64,000 bases of DNA from Planctomycetota bacterium (lineage in GTDB: Bacteria > Planctomycetota > UBA1135 > JACQFD01). The stretch is from assembly GCA_016792805.1 (NCBI GenBank), contig JAEUHX010000018.1, forward strand, positions 62,001 through 126,000. Reading direction: 5' to 3'. A program made the translations under genes and the position numbers. The number at the start of each line of letters is the position of its first letter. Position 1 is the stretch's first letter. A model generated the notes under the pieces. That model saw only the letters and a program-made list of their open reading frames with translations. It did not search any database and was not told the origin of the DNA. Shown here in pieces: positions 31,673 to 40,495 of this stretch.

Positions 31673-32226
31673 GGCGTCGTGCGAACCTCCACTCGATCCC
31701 CCTCAAGCACGAGGACCGGAACGCCGCGCCGAGTTTCCGTGCCGCGTTTCCAAAGCTCCACTGCGGTCGCCTTCATGCGGACGGTCGACAGATCGGCTGT
31801 GCCGGTGAAGAGCACCTCAATGGCGCCTGTGGCGTAGAGCTTCCACTTGCCGAGGTCGAGGCGCGCCGGCTCGGCAGGGCCCTCGGCGGCACCGGCGATT
31901 TTTTGAATCGAAAGCCGGTGTCCCGAGGCGGTCTGGAACTCGCGTTTATTGTAATTCACTCCGGGCTTCGCCACGATGAAGAGGCGGTCGGAGCCATAGA
32001 GTCCCGCGGGAAGCAACACTTCTACGCGCCCAGCCAGGAGTTCCACGGGAGCCTCCATAGCGCGAAGAGCCGCCTCCTCCGCCGCTCTTCCGCGCTCGGA
32101 GTCTTGCCCCGCAGAAGTGGATTTTCCCGCGCCCGATGAGGTGCAGCCCGCAGCCAGCGCGGCGCAGACGAATCCGCAGGCGGCCGTGAGGAGGAACCCG
32201 AGGCCGGAGCGAGAGAGGCAACTCAT
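31669..32226 (-). CDS. Putative lipoprotein of unknown function
   Basis: The 185-residue product has a signal sequence with lipobox (AALAAGC, Cys near residue 28), then a Ser/Gly-rich linker and a single domain with beta-rich character (RVEVLLPAGLYGSDRLFIVA, LDLGKWKLYATGAIEVLFTG, VPVLVLEGDRVEVRTTP). I do not recognise the family. It overlaps trpS at its start and the TPR lipoprotein at its stop, both by ATGA. The two lipoproteins probably act together at the envelope. Confidence 0.7.
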   Translation of the reverse strand: MSCLSRSGLGFLLTAACGFVCAALAAGCTSSGAGKSTSAGQDSERGRAAEEAALRAMEAPVELLAGRVEVLLPAGLYGSDRLFIVAKPGVNYNKREFQTASGHRLSIQKIAGAAEGPAEPARLDLGKWKLYATGAIEVLFTGTADLSTVRMKATAVELWKRGTETRRGVPVLVLEGDRVEVRTTP

Positions 32227-33209
32227 CGGAGACCCACCCGCTCGCGCACTTCGCCGAGCGTCTTTTGTGCGATCTCATTCGCCTTGACGGCACCTTCCTT
32301 GAGGGCGCTCCGAACGATCTCGGGCTGCGCATCGAGTTCTGCGGCGCGAGCTCGAATCGGTCCGGCGATGCGCTCCACCGACGCGCCGAGGATCCCCTTG
32401 CATTCGACGCAGCCGATCCCCGCACGCCGGCACTCAGTCTCGATCCGCGCCACCTCGGCGCGATCCGTCACATATTGATGCAGCGAGTAGATATTACAAT
32501 CATTCGGCTCGCCGGGATCCTGTCGGCGCTTGCGCTTCTCGTCGGTCTTTGCCACCGCAAGCTTCTTCTTCACGCTCTCGGCTGGCTCCAACAATCCGAT
32601 TTCGTTCCCCCGGCTCTTGGACATCTTAAACTGGCCGTCGAGGCCGAGAATGCGCTTGGCCGGCGAGAGGAGCGCTTGCGGCTCCACAAAGAGCTCGCCG
32701 TAGACCGTATGGAACCTCCTCACAACTTCTCGGGCAAGCTCGATATGTTGCACCTGATCCTCGCCTACGGGCACGACAGCCGCCTTGTAGAGGACGATGT
32801 CCGCGGTCTGCAGCACGGGATAGCCGAAGAGGCCGGCGCTCACGAATTCGCCCTTCGACTCCGCCTGGTCGCTCTTATCCTTGAATTGTGTCATTCGCGA
32901 CAGGTCGCCGAAGGACGTGACGCAGGAGAGGATCCAGGCGAGCTCGGTGTGGGCGGGCACGTGAGACTGCACAAAAACCGTGCAGCGCTTGGGTTCGAGC
33001 CCGCAGGCGAGGAGCGTGCGCGCCGCCTCGAAGACGTTCGCCCGAAGCTCCTGCGGATCGGGACGAATCGTCAGCGCGTGCTGGTCAACGATACAGTAGA
33101 TCGCCTCGTAGCCGTCCTGGAGCGCGACGTAGTTCTGAATCGCGCCGAGGTAGTTTCCGAGGTGCAGGGATCCGGTCGGCTGGATCCCGCTGAAGACGCG
33201 GCGTTGCAT
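32223..33209 (-). CDS. trpS: Tryptophanyl-tRNA synthetase
   Basis: Class I synthetase charging tRNA-Trp. The ATG at 33207-33209 gives MQRRVFSGIQPTGSLHLGNY, matching the family start with the HIGH-type motif GSLHLGNYLGA; a TTG 39 bp upstream is possible but less likely. The KMSKS loop is FKMSKSRGN near residue 195. Other conserved parts are YCIVDQHALTIR and DIVLYKAAVVPVGEDQVQHI. At 328 residues it is of normal length. It heads the operon with two lipoproteins and dtd. Confidence 0.97.
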   Translation of the reverse strand: MQRRVFSGIQPTGSLHLGNYLGAIQNYVALQDGYEAIYCIVDQHALTIRPDPQELRANVFEAARTLLACGLEPKRCTVFVQSHVPAHTELAWILSCVTSFGDLSRMTQFKDKSDQAESKGEFVSAGLFGYPVLQTADIVLYKAAVVPVGEDQVQHIELAREVVRRFHTVYGELFVEPQALLSPAKRILGLDGQFKMSKSRGNEIGLLEPAESVKKKLAVAKTDEKRKRRQDPGEPNDCNIYSLHQYVTDRAEVARIETECRRAGIGCVECKGILGASVERIAGPIRARAAELDAQPEIVRSALKEGAVKANEIAQKTLGEVRERVGLR

Positions 33210-33406
33210 AGGCGTCGGGACCGTAGCTGCCAGCTCGAGTGGGAGCAAGGCGCGCCACCCTTGGGAATCGCCCTCGCGCGATCTCTAGAATCGGGCCTGC
33301 CGTGAACGGCGCCGAACGCAGCGACGGTCCCGAGCCTCGCCGCCTCAACGCACGGGCGCTCTGCGCCGGTGCGGAGGCGGCGGCTTGCCATTGGAGCGCG
33401 CGAGGA

Positions 33407-34999
33407 ATGCCGCGCTGTAACTTCGTGGGCTTCGAGCGCTGGCTGCGGATTGCCGTCGGGGGCGCGGCGTTGCTGCTGTCGGCGTGTGCCCTTCCGCCGG
33501 ACGACGTGCACCTGGCGCCGCTTTACTCGCACCATCGGCTCGCGGCCGGCGGCAGCTCCCACGAGGCGCTCGGCGGGATCTTTGAGTGGCGACGCGAAGA
33601 TCGAGCGCGCGTGCCTCTCGGTTCCACCGGCGGCTATGGCGACCTCGATGCGGACATCTCGCGCCCGCCGGCAGTGGAGTGGGCCGTGAGGCCGATTGTG
33701 CGTCGGCGCAGCCAGGGTGGCGCAAGCGAACTCGATGTGGTCTGGCCGCTCGGCCACTTCCTCGACGACTCGGAGGAGAGCTTCCATCGCTTCTTTCCCT
33801 TCTGGTGGTGGAAGCGCCACTTGAATGAGGCAGGAGAAAGCGAAGTCGATTGGTCGCTGTTCCCGCCATTGATCTTCGGCGGCCACGGCACTCCCGAGAA
33901 TACTTACTTTGCGTTCTTCCCTTTCTTCGGAACGCTCCACGATTTCTTCACCTATGATCGGCTTACATTCGTGATGTTTCCGATCTTTGGTAGTTCACAA
34001 AAATCGCCGAACGACCGAAAAGCCTATGGGATCCTCATCCCGATCACCGGATGGGGCTCCGGCGACGACGGGTCTTCGTGGTGGCGGCTTTGGCCCTTCT
34101 ATGGGCAATCGCAATGGCCCCAGCACTACGACCGGACCTTCGCGGTGTGGCCTTTCTGGCATTCGGAGGCCAACTATCTCGACACCTCGGATCCGTCACG
34201 CGAATGGCTCGCATGGCCCTTTTACGGCGAGGTCGACCGCGGCGCGTTTCATGCGAGGAGTATTTTGTGGCCTTTCTTCGGTTGGGAGTGGAATGGCGAG
34301 ACCGGCTACTCGGCATGGGATGGACCCTGGCCCGCGGTGAAAATCATCCGCGGCGGAGCGGGACACCCCTACTCGGAGACGCGCGTGCTCCCCTTCTTCG
34401 CTTCCTACCGGAGCGTGGAGATCGATTCGACGACGATCCTGTGGCCCATCCTCTGGTTTCGGGAGGAGAGGACTACCGATGCCGACAAGAGTTCGGTGTA
34501 TGTGCTCCCATTCTTCGTAGGCTCTCGTGGAGTGAAGCATCGCACGGATCCCACGAGCGGCGAGGCCGTCGACCACCCCGCCTCAACTACCATGGTCTGG
34601 CCGCTCTATCGGGGCGACCGCAACCCGGATTGGGGGCGCCGTGATGAGCTTCTGTGGCCTTTGCCTTTGCCGAGGCTCGCCGGATTTCGGGAAAACTGGT
34701 TCCCCTTCTTCTCCCTGTATTCGAGGGACGAGAGCCCCGAGGGCGCGGTGTCGCAGCGGCTGTTCCTCGACCTCTTTCGCCGCGAGGCCAACGATCGCGA
34801 GGAGCGTTGGTCGGTGCCCGTGCTCGGCGGCCGTCGCTCGACGAACGAGGGGGCGACGGAATGGTCGCTCCTGCTGGGGCTCCTGCGATGGCGCTCCGAT
34901 GCGACGGGAACGCGCTGGCTCGCGCCGGCGATTCCTGGCCCCGGGTTTGGTCCGCTGGAAACGCCCGCCAGCGCCGCTCCGGCGAAGGAAGTGAGATAG
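33407..34999 (+). CDS. WPF-repeat lipoprotein, first gene of the Mla-type operon
   Basis: The 530-residue protein starts MPRCNFVGFERWLRIAVG and has a lipobox (LLLSAC) near residue 27. The rest has at least a dozen aromatic motifs of the form hWPFhG spaced about 15-40 residues: FFPFWWW, FFPFFGT, MFPIFGS, LWPFYGQ, VWPFWHS, AWPFYGE, LWPFFGW, VLPFFAS, LWPILWF, VLPFFVG, VWPLYRG, WFPFFSL. The pattern suggests repeated beta hairpins. I do not know a described function. It ends 2 bp before mlaE, so a role in envelope lipid traffic is inferred. Earlier in-frame starts would overlap trpS. Confidence 0.8.
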   Translation: MPRCNFVGFERWLRIAVGGAALLLSACALPPDDVHLAPLYSHHRLAAGGSSHEALGGIFEWRREDRARVPLGSTGGYGDLDADISRPPAVEWAVRPIVRRRSQGGASELDVVWPLGHFLDDSEESFHRFFPFWWWKRHLNEAGESEVDWSLFPPLIFGGHGTPENTYFAFFPFFGTLHDFFTYDRLTFVMFPIFGSSQKSPNDRKAYGILIPITGWGSGDDGSSWWRLWPFYGQSQWPQHYDRTFAVWPFWHSEANYLDTSDPSREWLAWPFYGEVDRGAFHARSILWPFFGWEWNGETGYSAWDGPWPAVKIIRGGAGHPYSETRVLPFFASYRSVEIDSTTILWPILWFREERTTDADKSSVYVLPFFVGSRGVKHRTDPTSGEAVDHPASTTMVWPLYRGDRNPDWGRRDELLWPLPLPRLAGFRENWFPFFSLYSRDESPEGAVSQRLFLDLFRREANDREERWSVPVLGGRRSTNEGATEWSLLLGLLRWRSDATGTRWLAPAIPGPGFGPLETPASAAPAKEVR

Positions 35000-35001
35000 C
35001 C

Positions 35002-35820
35002 GTGCTCGCAGCTGTCGGAAACTCCGCACGCATGCTCTACGGCGAGATCCTCGTCTCTGTCCGCGGAGCGGGCGCGTCCGTCGGATTGCTCATCGATACA
35101 GCGCAGCGCCTCGTGAGCGGACGCGTGCGCATCCGCCCCGTGCTCGACCAGATGTTCGCGGGCGGAGTTCTCACCATTCCGATCGTTGTGCTCGTGAGCC
35201 TCTTCATGGGCATGGTGCTGGCGCTGCAAACGGGCTTGGAATTATTGAAGTTCGGCCAGCAAGATCTCGTCGGCGTGATCGTTTCGGTGGCGATGTGCCG
35301 CGAGATCGGGCCGATTATCACAGGAATCATTCTTTCGGCTGCCGTCGGCTCTGCGATGGCCGCTGAACTCGGCACGATGTCGGTCTCCGACGAGCTCACG
35401 GCGCTCGATGTGATGACCGTCGACAAGACGAGATTTCTCGTGCTGCCCCGTGTGCTCGCCCTCGCGGTGATGTGCCCGATCCTTACTCTTTTTGCCGACC
35501 TCGTTGGAATCGTCGGGGCGGGGATCGTCGGAGTGAATCGGCTGAACGTCGGGCTTCAGCTTTTTATTACGACGACCGTGGAGGCGCTGCGCGGCACGGC
35601 GCTCTTCTCGCTCCCCAAGGACCTTTATGTGGGGCTCTTCAAGGCCATCATCTTTGGAATTGTGATTGCAGTCGTCGGATGCGCAGCCGGCATGCGCGCC
35701 ACGAACGGCGCCCAGGGCGTCGGCGACGCGACACGCCGGGCGGTGCGCATCTCGATTCTGCTCATCGTGGTCTTGAACTACATCCTGACCGGCCTGTTCT
35801 TCGGGGTGGTGTCGCGGTGA
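35002..35820 (+). CDS. mlaE: MlaE-type ABC transporter permease
   Basis: Inner-membrane permease of an MCE/Mla phospholipid transporter. The GTG at 35002, preceded by GAAGGAAGTGAG, gives a 272-residue product starting LAAVGNSARMLYGEILVSVR, like MlaE N-termini. Family motifs are MFAGGVLTIPIVVLVSLFMG, CREIGPIITGIILSAAVGSA, AELGTMSVSDELTALDVM and LFKAIIFGIVIAVVGCAAGM. Five or six membrane helices are expected. It follows the WPF lipoprotein by 2 bp and its stop overlaps the GTG start of mlaF. Confidence 0.93.
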   Translation: MLAAVGNSARMLYGEILVSVRGAGASVGLLIDTAQRLVSGRVRIRPVLDQMFAGGVLTIPIVVLVSLFMGMVLALQTGLELLKFGQQDLVGVIVSVAMCREIGPIITGIILSAAVGSAMAAELGTMSVSDELTALDVMTVDKTRFLVLPRVLALAVMCPILTLFADLVGIVGAGIVGVNRLNVGLQLFITTTVEALRGTALFSLPKDLYVGLFKAIIFGIVIAVVGCAAGMRATNGAQGVGDATRRAVRISILLIVVLNYILTGLFFGVVSR

Positions 35821-36569
35821 GCGATTGGATGATTGAGTTCCGTGACGTCCACAAGTCGTTCGGCGACCGCCCGGTGCTGCAAGGACTCTCGTTCCATGTG
35901 CGCAAGGGCGAGAGCTATGTGATCATGGGACCTTCGGGATCGGGGAAAAGCACGACGCTGCTTCACATGGTCGGTGTGCACCGAGCCGATCGGGGGCGCG
36001 TGCTGGTGCAGGGAATCGACGTCGCCGACGCCGGGATCGAGGAACTCACGGCGCTGCGCCAGCGGATCGGCATGGTCTTTCAGGGCGGTGCACTTCTGAA
36101 CTGGCTCAATGTGTACGATAATGTCGCTCTTCCGCTGCGCGAGACACGCAGCCTTCCCGAGGCGGAAGTCAAGGAGCGAGTCGAAGAAGCAATCAAGCTT
36201 GTGTGGCTTTGGAGTGACCGCGAGAAGCTCCCCTCCGAGCTCTCGGGAGGCATGCGAAAGCGCGTCGGTCTTGCTCGAGCCATCGTGACTCGCCCTGAGA
36301 TCATCCTCTATGACGAGCCGACGGCCGGACTCGACCCCGCAATGTCCTTACAAATCGATCACCTCATACTCGACATGAAACGCCGCTTGGGAGTGACCTC
36401 TGTGGTTGTGACGCACGACATCCCCTGCGCTACGCGCGTCGGGGATCGTATTGGTATCATCTCGGGAGGACGCATCGACGTCGAGGGTGATCCCGGCATC
36501 CTCGACAGCCGAGATCCTTGCGTTCTCCGGTTCCTTGGACACGGCTCGATCCCTGGAGACGTGCGATGA
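35817..36569 (+). CDS. mlaF: MlaF-type ABC transporter ATPase
   Basis: Cytoplasmic ATPase energising the MlaE permease. The GTG at 35817 overlaps the mlaE stop (GTGA). Walker A is MGPSGSGKSTTLLHM, the Q-loop FQGGALLNWLNVYDNVALPL, the signature LSGGMRKRVGLARAI and Walker B IILYDEPTAGLDPAMS, followed by the H-loop VVTHD. At 250 residues it is a single nucleotide-binding domain. It overlaps the MCE gene by ATGA. Confidence 0.95.
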   Translation: MSDWMIEFRDVHKSFGDRPVLQGLSFHVRKGESYVIMGPSGSGKSTTLLHMVGVHRADRGRVLVQGIDVADAGIEELTALRQRIGMVFQGGALLNWLNVYDNVALPLRETRSLPEAEVKERVEEAIKLVWLWSDREKLPSELSGGMRKRVGLARAIVTRPEIILYDEPTAGLDPAMSLQIDHLILDMKRRLGVTSVVVTHDIPCATRVGDRIGIISGGRIDVEGDPGILDSRDPCVLRFLGHGSIPGDVR

Positions 36570-37732
36570 GATCCTCGCGAGACACGGTCCTTGGTATTGT
36601 GTTCTTCGGCGGCATCGCGTTTCTGGTCGCCACGACGATCTTTCTCTCCGAGCGCGTCTATGGCCGAACGCGCGACGTCGCCATCGAGTTCGAGCAAGCC
36701 CTCGGGCTGAAGACGGGCGACCCGGTGCATGTGTCCGGGGTGAAGGTGGGATACGTCCGCGAGATTCGATTCAGCGAGCCCCAGAACAGCAGCAGCGGAC
36801 AGGTCCGAAAGGTCCTCGTGACGGCTGCGATCCGCGAAGAGGATCAGATCGAGATTGGGAGAGATTACAAAGTACAGATCGAATACGCATCCGTGCTCGG
36901 CGGACGCATTGTTGCCATCGAGCCGGGCTTCCCGGACCAAGGGCGGGTTCAGACGGGTCCGGGCGCGCCGCCGCTCGTGGGCAGCACGCGCAAGGATCCG
37001 CTCGCTTCGTTGGGCGATCTCATCGAGGAGAATCGGCCCGGAGTGAAGGCCGCGATCACGGAGTTTACAAAAACTTTTGAGGCGGCAAACTCGGGCCAGG
37101 GCACGCTCGCGATGCTCCTGAACGATGCCAAGACCCGAGACGACTTGAAGGCCGCCGTGGATAATGTGGCAAAAGTCACTGCGCGCCTCGAGCGCGGAGA
37201 AGGCACACTCGGGAAGCTCTTGACGGATCCCAAGATCGCCGACGACATCGCTCTTTTCGTCGACAAGCTCAACCGCGGGGAAGGCGTGATTCCCGCATTG
37301 GTGAACAACAAGGAATGGGTCTCTCGGCTCGACTCCGTTCTCAAAGATGTGAAGGAGTTCGCGGAGAAGATCAACAGCGGTGACGGCACGATCTCAAAGC
37401 TCGTGAATTCGAGCGAAATCCACGACCGATTTGTCAAGCTGGAGACATCCGTGCAGGAGTTCCTCGACAAAGTCAATCGAGGTGACGGCTGGCTCGTGCG
37501 CGCCTTCACGGATAAGCAGCTCGGCGATGATGTGGCTCAGGCCGTGCGCGACGTGAAGGAGATCTTCGCGACCATCAACCGAGGTGAGGGAACCCTTGGC
37601 CGACTCGTCAAGGACGACACCCTCATCCGCAATATTGATCGGCTCGTCCGGCAGCTGAGCCGCTCCGTGGAGGACGCCCGCGAAGCAGCACCGATCGCGA
37701 CCTTCTCTTCTGTACTCTTCGGCTCGTTCTAG
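36566..37732 (+). CDS. MCE-domain protein (MlaD-type) with C-terminal repeats
   Basis: A 388-residue periplasmic protein anchored by the N-terminal helix LGIVFFGGIAFLVATTIFLS. The MCE domain follows, with ALGLKTGDPVHVSGVKVGYV and a conserved end ASVLGGRIVAIEPGF. From about residue 205 to 375 there are five imperfect repeats of roughly 34 residues, each opening with a Gly-rich turn: RGEGTLGKL, RGEGVIPAL, SGDGTISKL, RGDGWLVRA, RGEGTLGRL, with amphipathic helices between. MlaD hexamers form a lipid-conducting ring; the helical tail could build a needle or tube. Last gene of the operon. Confidence 0.92.
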   Translation: MRSSRDTVLGIVFFGGIAFLVATTIFLSERVYGRTRDVAIEFEQALGLKTGDPVHVSGVKVGYVREIRFSEPQNSSSGQVRKVLVTAAIREEDQIEIGRDYKVQIEYASVLGGRIVAIEPGFPDQGRVQTGPGAPPLVGSTRKDPLASLGDLIEENRPGVKAAITEFTKTFEAANSGQGTLAMLLNDAKTRDDLKAAVDNVAKVTARLERGEGTLGKLLTDPKIADDIALFVDKLNRGEGVIPALVNNKEWVSRLDSVLKDVKEFAEKINSGDGTISKLVNSSEIHDRFVKLETSVQEFLDKVNRGDGWLVRAFTDKQLGDDVAQAVRDVKEIFATINRGEGTLGRLVKDDTLIRNIDRLVRQLSRSVEDAREAAPIATFSSVLFGSF

Positions 37733-37880
37733 TGTCCCGAGTCGAAGGCGTCTTGCAGGAGTCTTGACACACCGCACCGACGGGCATGGTTCGCAGCTTT
37801 GTTACGTAGGGCGCGGGCATCGTCCGCAACAAATCTGCTTCAATGGCCCGAGCAGCTCGGATCCAGATCTCTCGATCGAC

Positions 37881-38993
37881 TCACCGTGCGGAGCTTGCCT
37901 TCACCATGGGGCGAAGACCCTGTGCGAGCGCCGCGGCGATTACCTCCATTCCGCGCTCCGCGAAATGCCCGAGATCGTTGCGATCGTCGACTTGATACAA
38001 ATCTTTTCCGTGAGCTTCGCCAGCATTGCGATAGATCGCGCCGGATTCGGATGGCGACGCGGCACGGAGCTTCTCGCGCAGAGGCGTGAGAGCTTCCTGA
38101 ATCGGCCGGATCGCATCGACATAGTGCGCGCCGTCTTTTCCCGTCAGCGCCTTGCGCACCACCAGCTCCGGGCCAACAAACTGTGGATTTAGCGCTTGTG
38201 GACGCTGCGGAAGCACGGTGACCACGAACGAAGCGCCATCGGCACGGACCGCCTCGCGGAATCGTTCGAGCTGTCGAGCGGCCTCCTCCCAAAGCGGCAT
38301 GAGATCCGGCGCGAACGGATTATTTGCAAGCAGATCGTTGGTCTTCAGCAGCTTCTCCGTCTGCTGCGCCGCGAGCCACCCGGGCTTCGGATTCTCGGGG
38401 GCCGCTTTTTTGAGCTTGTCCTGCCATTCGTACTGCGTGCGGCGGTAGAACTCGGTCCGCGTGATCCAAGGACGCAGGTCACCCCGCGGAGGAACGCCGT
38501 GGGACTCGGCAAACTTCACATCCTGGTCCGCCAACGCGTAGACGACGATGTGCGGCCTAAGCGCGCGGACCTTCAGCTCATAACATTTCACGGCCTGCGA
38601 AATCGTGTATCCCTGCACTCCACAATTGAGGACCTCAACGCGCTCCCCCGCTGCTGAGAGCAGCGACTCGACACGCGATGTATAAAGGTCCTCGAACTGC
38701 ACGGAGCTGCCGTAGGTCATGGAGCTCCCCAAGATCGCGATCCGCGTCACTCCCGCGGCGGGCTCCGGAGCCCACTCCTTCCCTCGAAAACCCCACTGAT
38801 TAATCACCTCGGGAACCTTCAGGTGGCGGTCGAAGTGGCTCTGGCTCGGAAGGATCACCCATCCGAGTTCTCGGTCGAGTTCCTGGATCACCGTCCGAGG
38901 CGGCCGAGTCGCCTCGAGCCATCCGAAAAGACCGCCCAGGACGAGCGCCGCTCCGGCCGTCCGCGAAAGCAATAGATCGATTGCTCGAGCCAT
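37881..38993 (-). CDS. SGNH-hydrolase protein, partner of the MBOAT
   Basis: A 370-residue protein with an N-terminal hydrophobic segment (AGAALVLGGLFGWLEA) and an SGNH/GDSL-type core. Block I is RIAILGSSMTYGSSVQFEDL with the nucleophile Ser; VLNCGVQGYTISQAVKCYEL fits the Gly/Asn blocks; DRNDLGHFAERGMEVIAAAL supplies the Asp-x-x-His pair. It starts 12 bp after the MBOAT gene. MBOAT plus SGNH pairs O-acetylate cell-surface polysaccharides in alginate, cellulose and peptidoglycan systems; the acceptor here is unknown. Confidence 0.8.
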   Translation of the reverse strand: MARAIDLLLSRTAGAALVLGGLFGWLEATRPPRTVIQELDRELGWVILPSQSHFDRHLKVPEVINQWGFRGKEWAPEPAAGVTRIAILGSSMTYGSSVQFEDLYTSRVESLLSAAGERVEVLNCGVQGYTISQAVKCYELKVRALRPHIVVYALADQDVKFAESHGVPPRGDLRPWITRTEFYRRTQYEWQDKLKKAAPENPKPGWLAAQQTEKLLKTNDLLANNPFAPDLMPLWEEAARQLERFREAVRADGASFVVTVLPQRPQALNPQFVGPELVVRKALTGKDGAHYVDAIRPIQEALTPLREKLRAASPSESGAIYRNAGEAHGKDLYQVDDRNDLGHFAERGMEVIAAALAQGLRPMVKASSAR

Positions 38994-39005
38994 GGGTGGT
39001 GCGTT

Positions 39006-40466
39006 TCAGAAGTTCGTATAGATGAATGGTGACGCCGTCGGACGAAGGACGTAAAGCGCCAAGGCCGATGCGGCGAGCACCGCCCCTTGCACGACCCTCG
39101 GCGCGGCGGCCCAGCTCTGTGCAAGCCGCAGCTTCCACCTCCCCGGGAAGAAGTGCGATGCGGCGGCCAGCACGAGCGCCGCCACGGTGAGGGGCGTCAC
39201 AAAAAAAAGACCCTCTTGCTTCGGCACCGAAACGAGCTCGCGGGCCATCTGTGAGAACCGACCCCAGGCCTCAGCGGCCGTTGCAACCCCCTGCATGGCC
39301 GGATCCCCGCCGCGGACGAGCCAGAGGCCGAGGCAGCAGAAGTGAAACGTCAAAAGCCCCGCCGCGAAGCGCGCGACCTTCGACTGGTCGAGCTTTTTCT
39401 TGAGCGCGAAGCGCTTTCTCATGGCGCCGAGGAAAGATTGGTGAACGGCGAGACCAACGCCGTGAAGTGCGCCCCAGCCAATCCATGCGAAGCTCGCTCC
39501 GTGCCAGAGCCCGCAGAGAGTCATCGACAGAACAGCCGCCGCCCGCGTGCGCGCGGGGCTCGGCGCCCGACCCGCCAACGGCAGAAACGTATAGTCGCGA
39601 ATCCATGTCGAAAGCGAAATGTGCCATCGCTGCCAGAACTCGGAGAGATTCCGCGACCGGTAAGGACCGTCGAAGTTCGGTCCGAGCCTCACGCCGAGAC
39701 ACCGTGCGCTCCCGATCGCCATCTCGCTGTAGCCGGCGAAATCTCCATAGAGCTGAAAGGCAAATCCATAAATCCCGAGCAGCGTCCCTACCCAGCCGAT
39801 TCCCGTCGGATAGGTGAATGCCGGATTCACGAGCCGCGTCCCCAGGAAATCCCCGATGAGAATCTTCTTGAGGGCGCCAGAGAGAATCAGAAAAGTGCCG
39901 TCGGCGACGAGCCGGTCGTCATAGCCTGGAAGATTGCGCCACTGCGGGATCAGCGCGCTCGACCGTCCGATCGGCCCCGCGAGAATCTGTGGGAAGAAAC
40001 CGACGAAGAGCGCGAGCACGAGCGGATCGCGCTCCGGCTCGATCTCCCCCCGATACACGTCGACGAGGTATCCGACAGCCTGAAAAGTGTAGAACGAAAC
40101 GCCTGCCACCGTGGCGACCTGCAGCAGAGGCGGCGCAGCCGTCGATTGCAATAGATCGGAAAATGCCTGCGCGGCGAAATCCCAATATTTCAGAATCGCG
40201 AGCGGTGCCAGCGCGAGCGCCACAATCGCCGCCAGCACGCCGCCTCGACCGCGGCCGCCGCGGCGCGCGACGGCTGGCGCTCCGAAATAAGCGACTGCCG
40301 TGACCCCGGCAAGGACTGCCAGGTATCGAACGTCGACCCAAGCGTAGAAAAAGTAGCTCGCGGCGAGCAGGATGATCTGCCGCGCGCGGGAACTCGCGCG
40401 AGCCGCCCAGGAGAGGGCGAACACGCCGAGCAACAAAAGCGGATATCCGAGGCGGTGAAACTCCAA
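39006..40466 (-). CDS. MBOAT-family O-acyltransferase (AlgI-like)
   Basis: Multi-pass acyltransferase of the AlgI/PatA type. The region FFPQILAGPIGRSSALIPQW, FGFAFQLYGDFAGYSEMAIG-like helix (seen as YGFAFQLYGDFAGYSEMAIG), RSRNLSEFWQRWHISLSTWI and TLCGLWHGASFAWIGWGALH are all family hallmarks, the last holding the catalytic His. The start is uncertain: no ATG or GTG fits, and TTG at 40464-40466 gives a normal AlgI-like N-terminus (486 residues). It lies 29 bp after ribE and 12 bp before the SGNH gene. Confidence 0.88.
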   Translation of the reverse strand: MEFHRLGYPLLLLGVFALSWAARASSRARQIILLAASYFFYAWVDVRYLAVLAGVTAVAYFGAPAVARRGGRGRGGVLAAIVALALAPLAILKYWDFAAQAFSDLLQSTAAPPLLQVATVAGVSFYTFQAVGYLVDVYRGEIEPERDPLVLALFVGFFPQILAGPIGRSSALIPQWRNLPGYDDRLVADGTFLILSGALKKILIGDFLGTRLVNPAFTYPTGIGWVGTLLGIYGFAFQLYGDFAGYSEMAIGSARCLGVRLGPNFDGPYRSRNLSEFWQRWHISLSTWIRDYTFLPLAGRAPSPARTRAAAVLSMTLCGLWHGASFAWIGWGALHGVGLAVHQSFLGAMRKRFALKKKLDQSKVARFAAGLLTFHFCCLGLWLVRGGDPAMQGVATAAEAWGRFSQMARELVSVPKQEGLFFVTPLTVAALVLAAASHFFPGRWKLRLAQSWAAAPRVVQGAVLAASALALYVLRPTASPFIYTNF

Positions 40467-40495
40467 GGGAGTGCGCGGTTGCGGGATCTCGAAGA

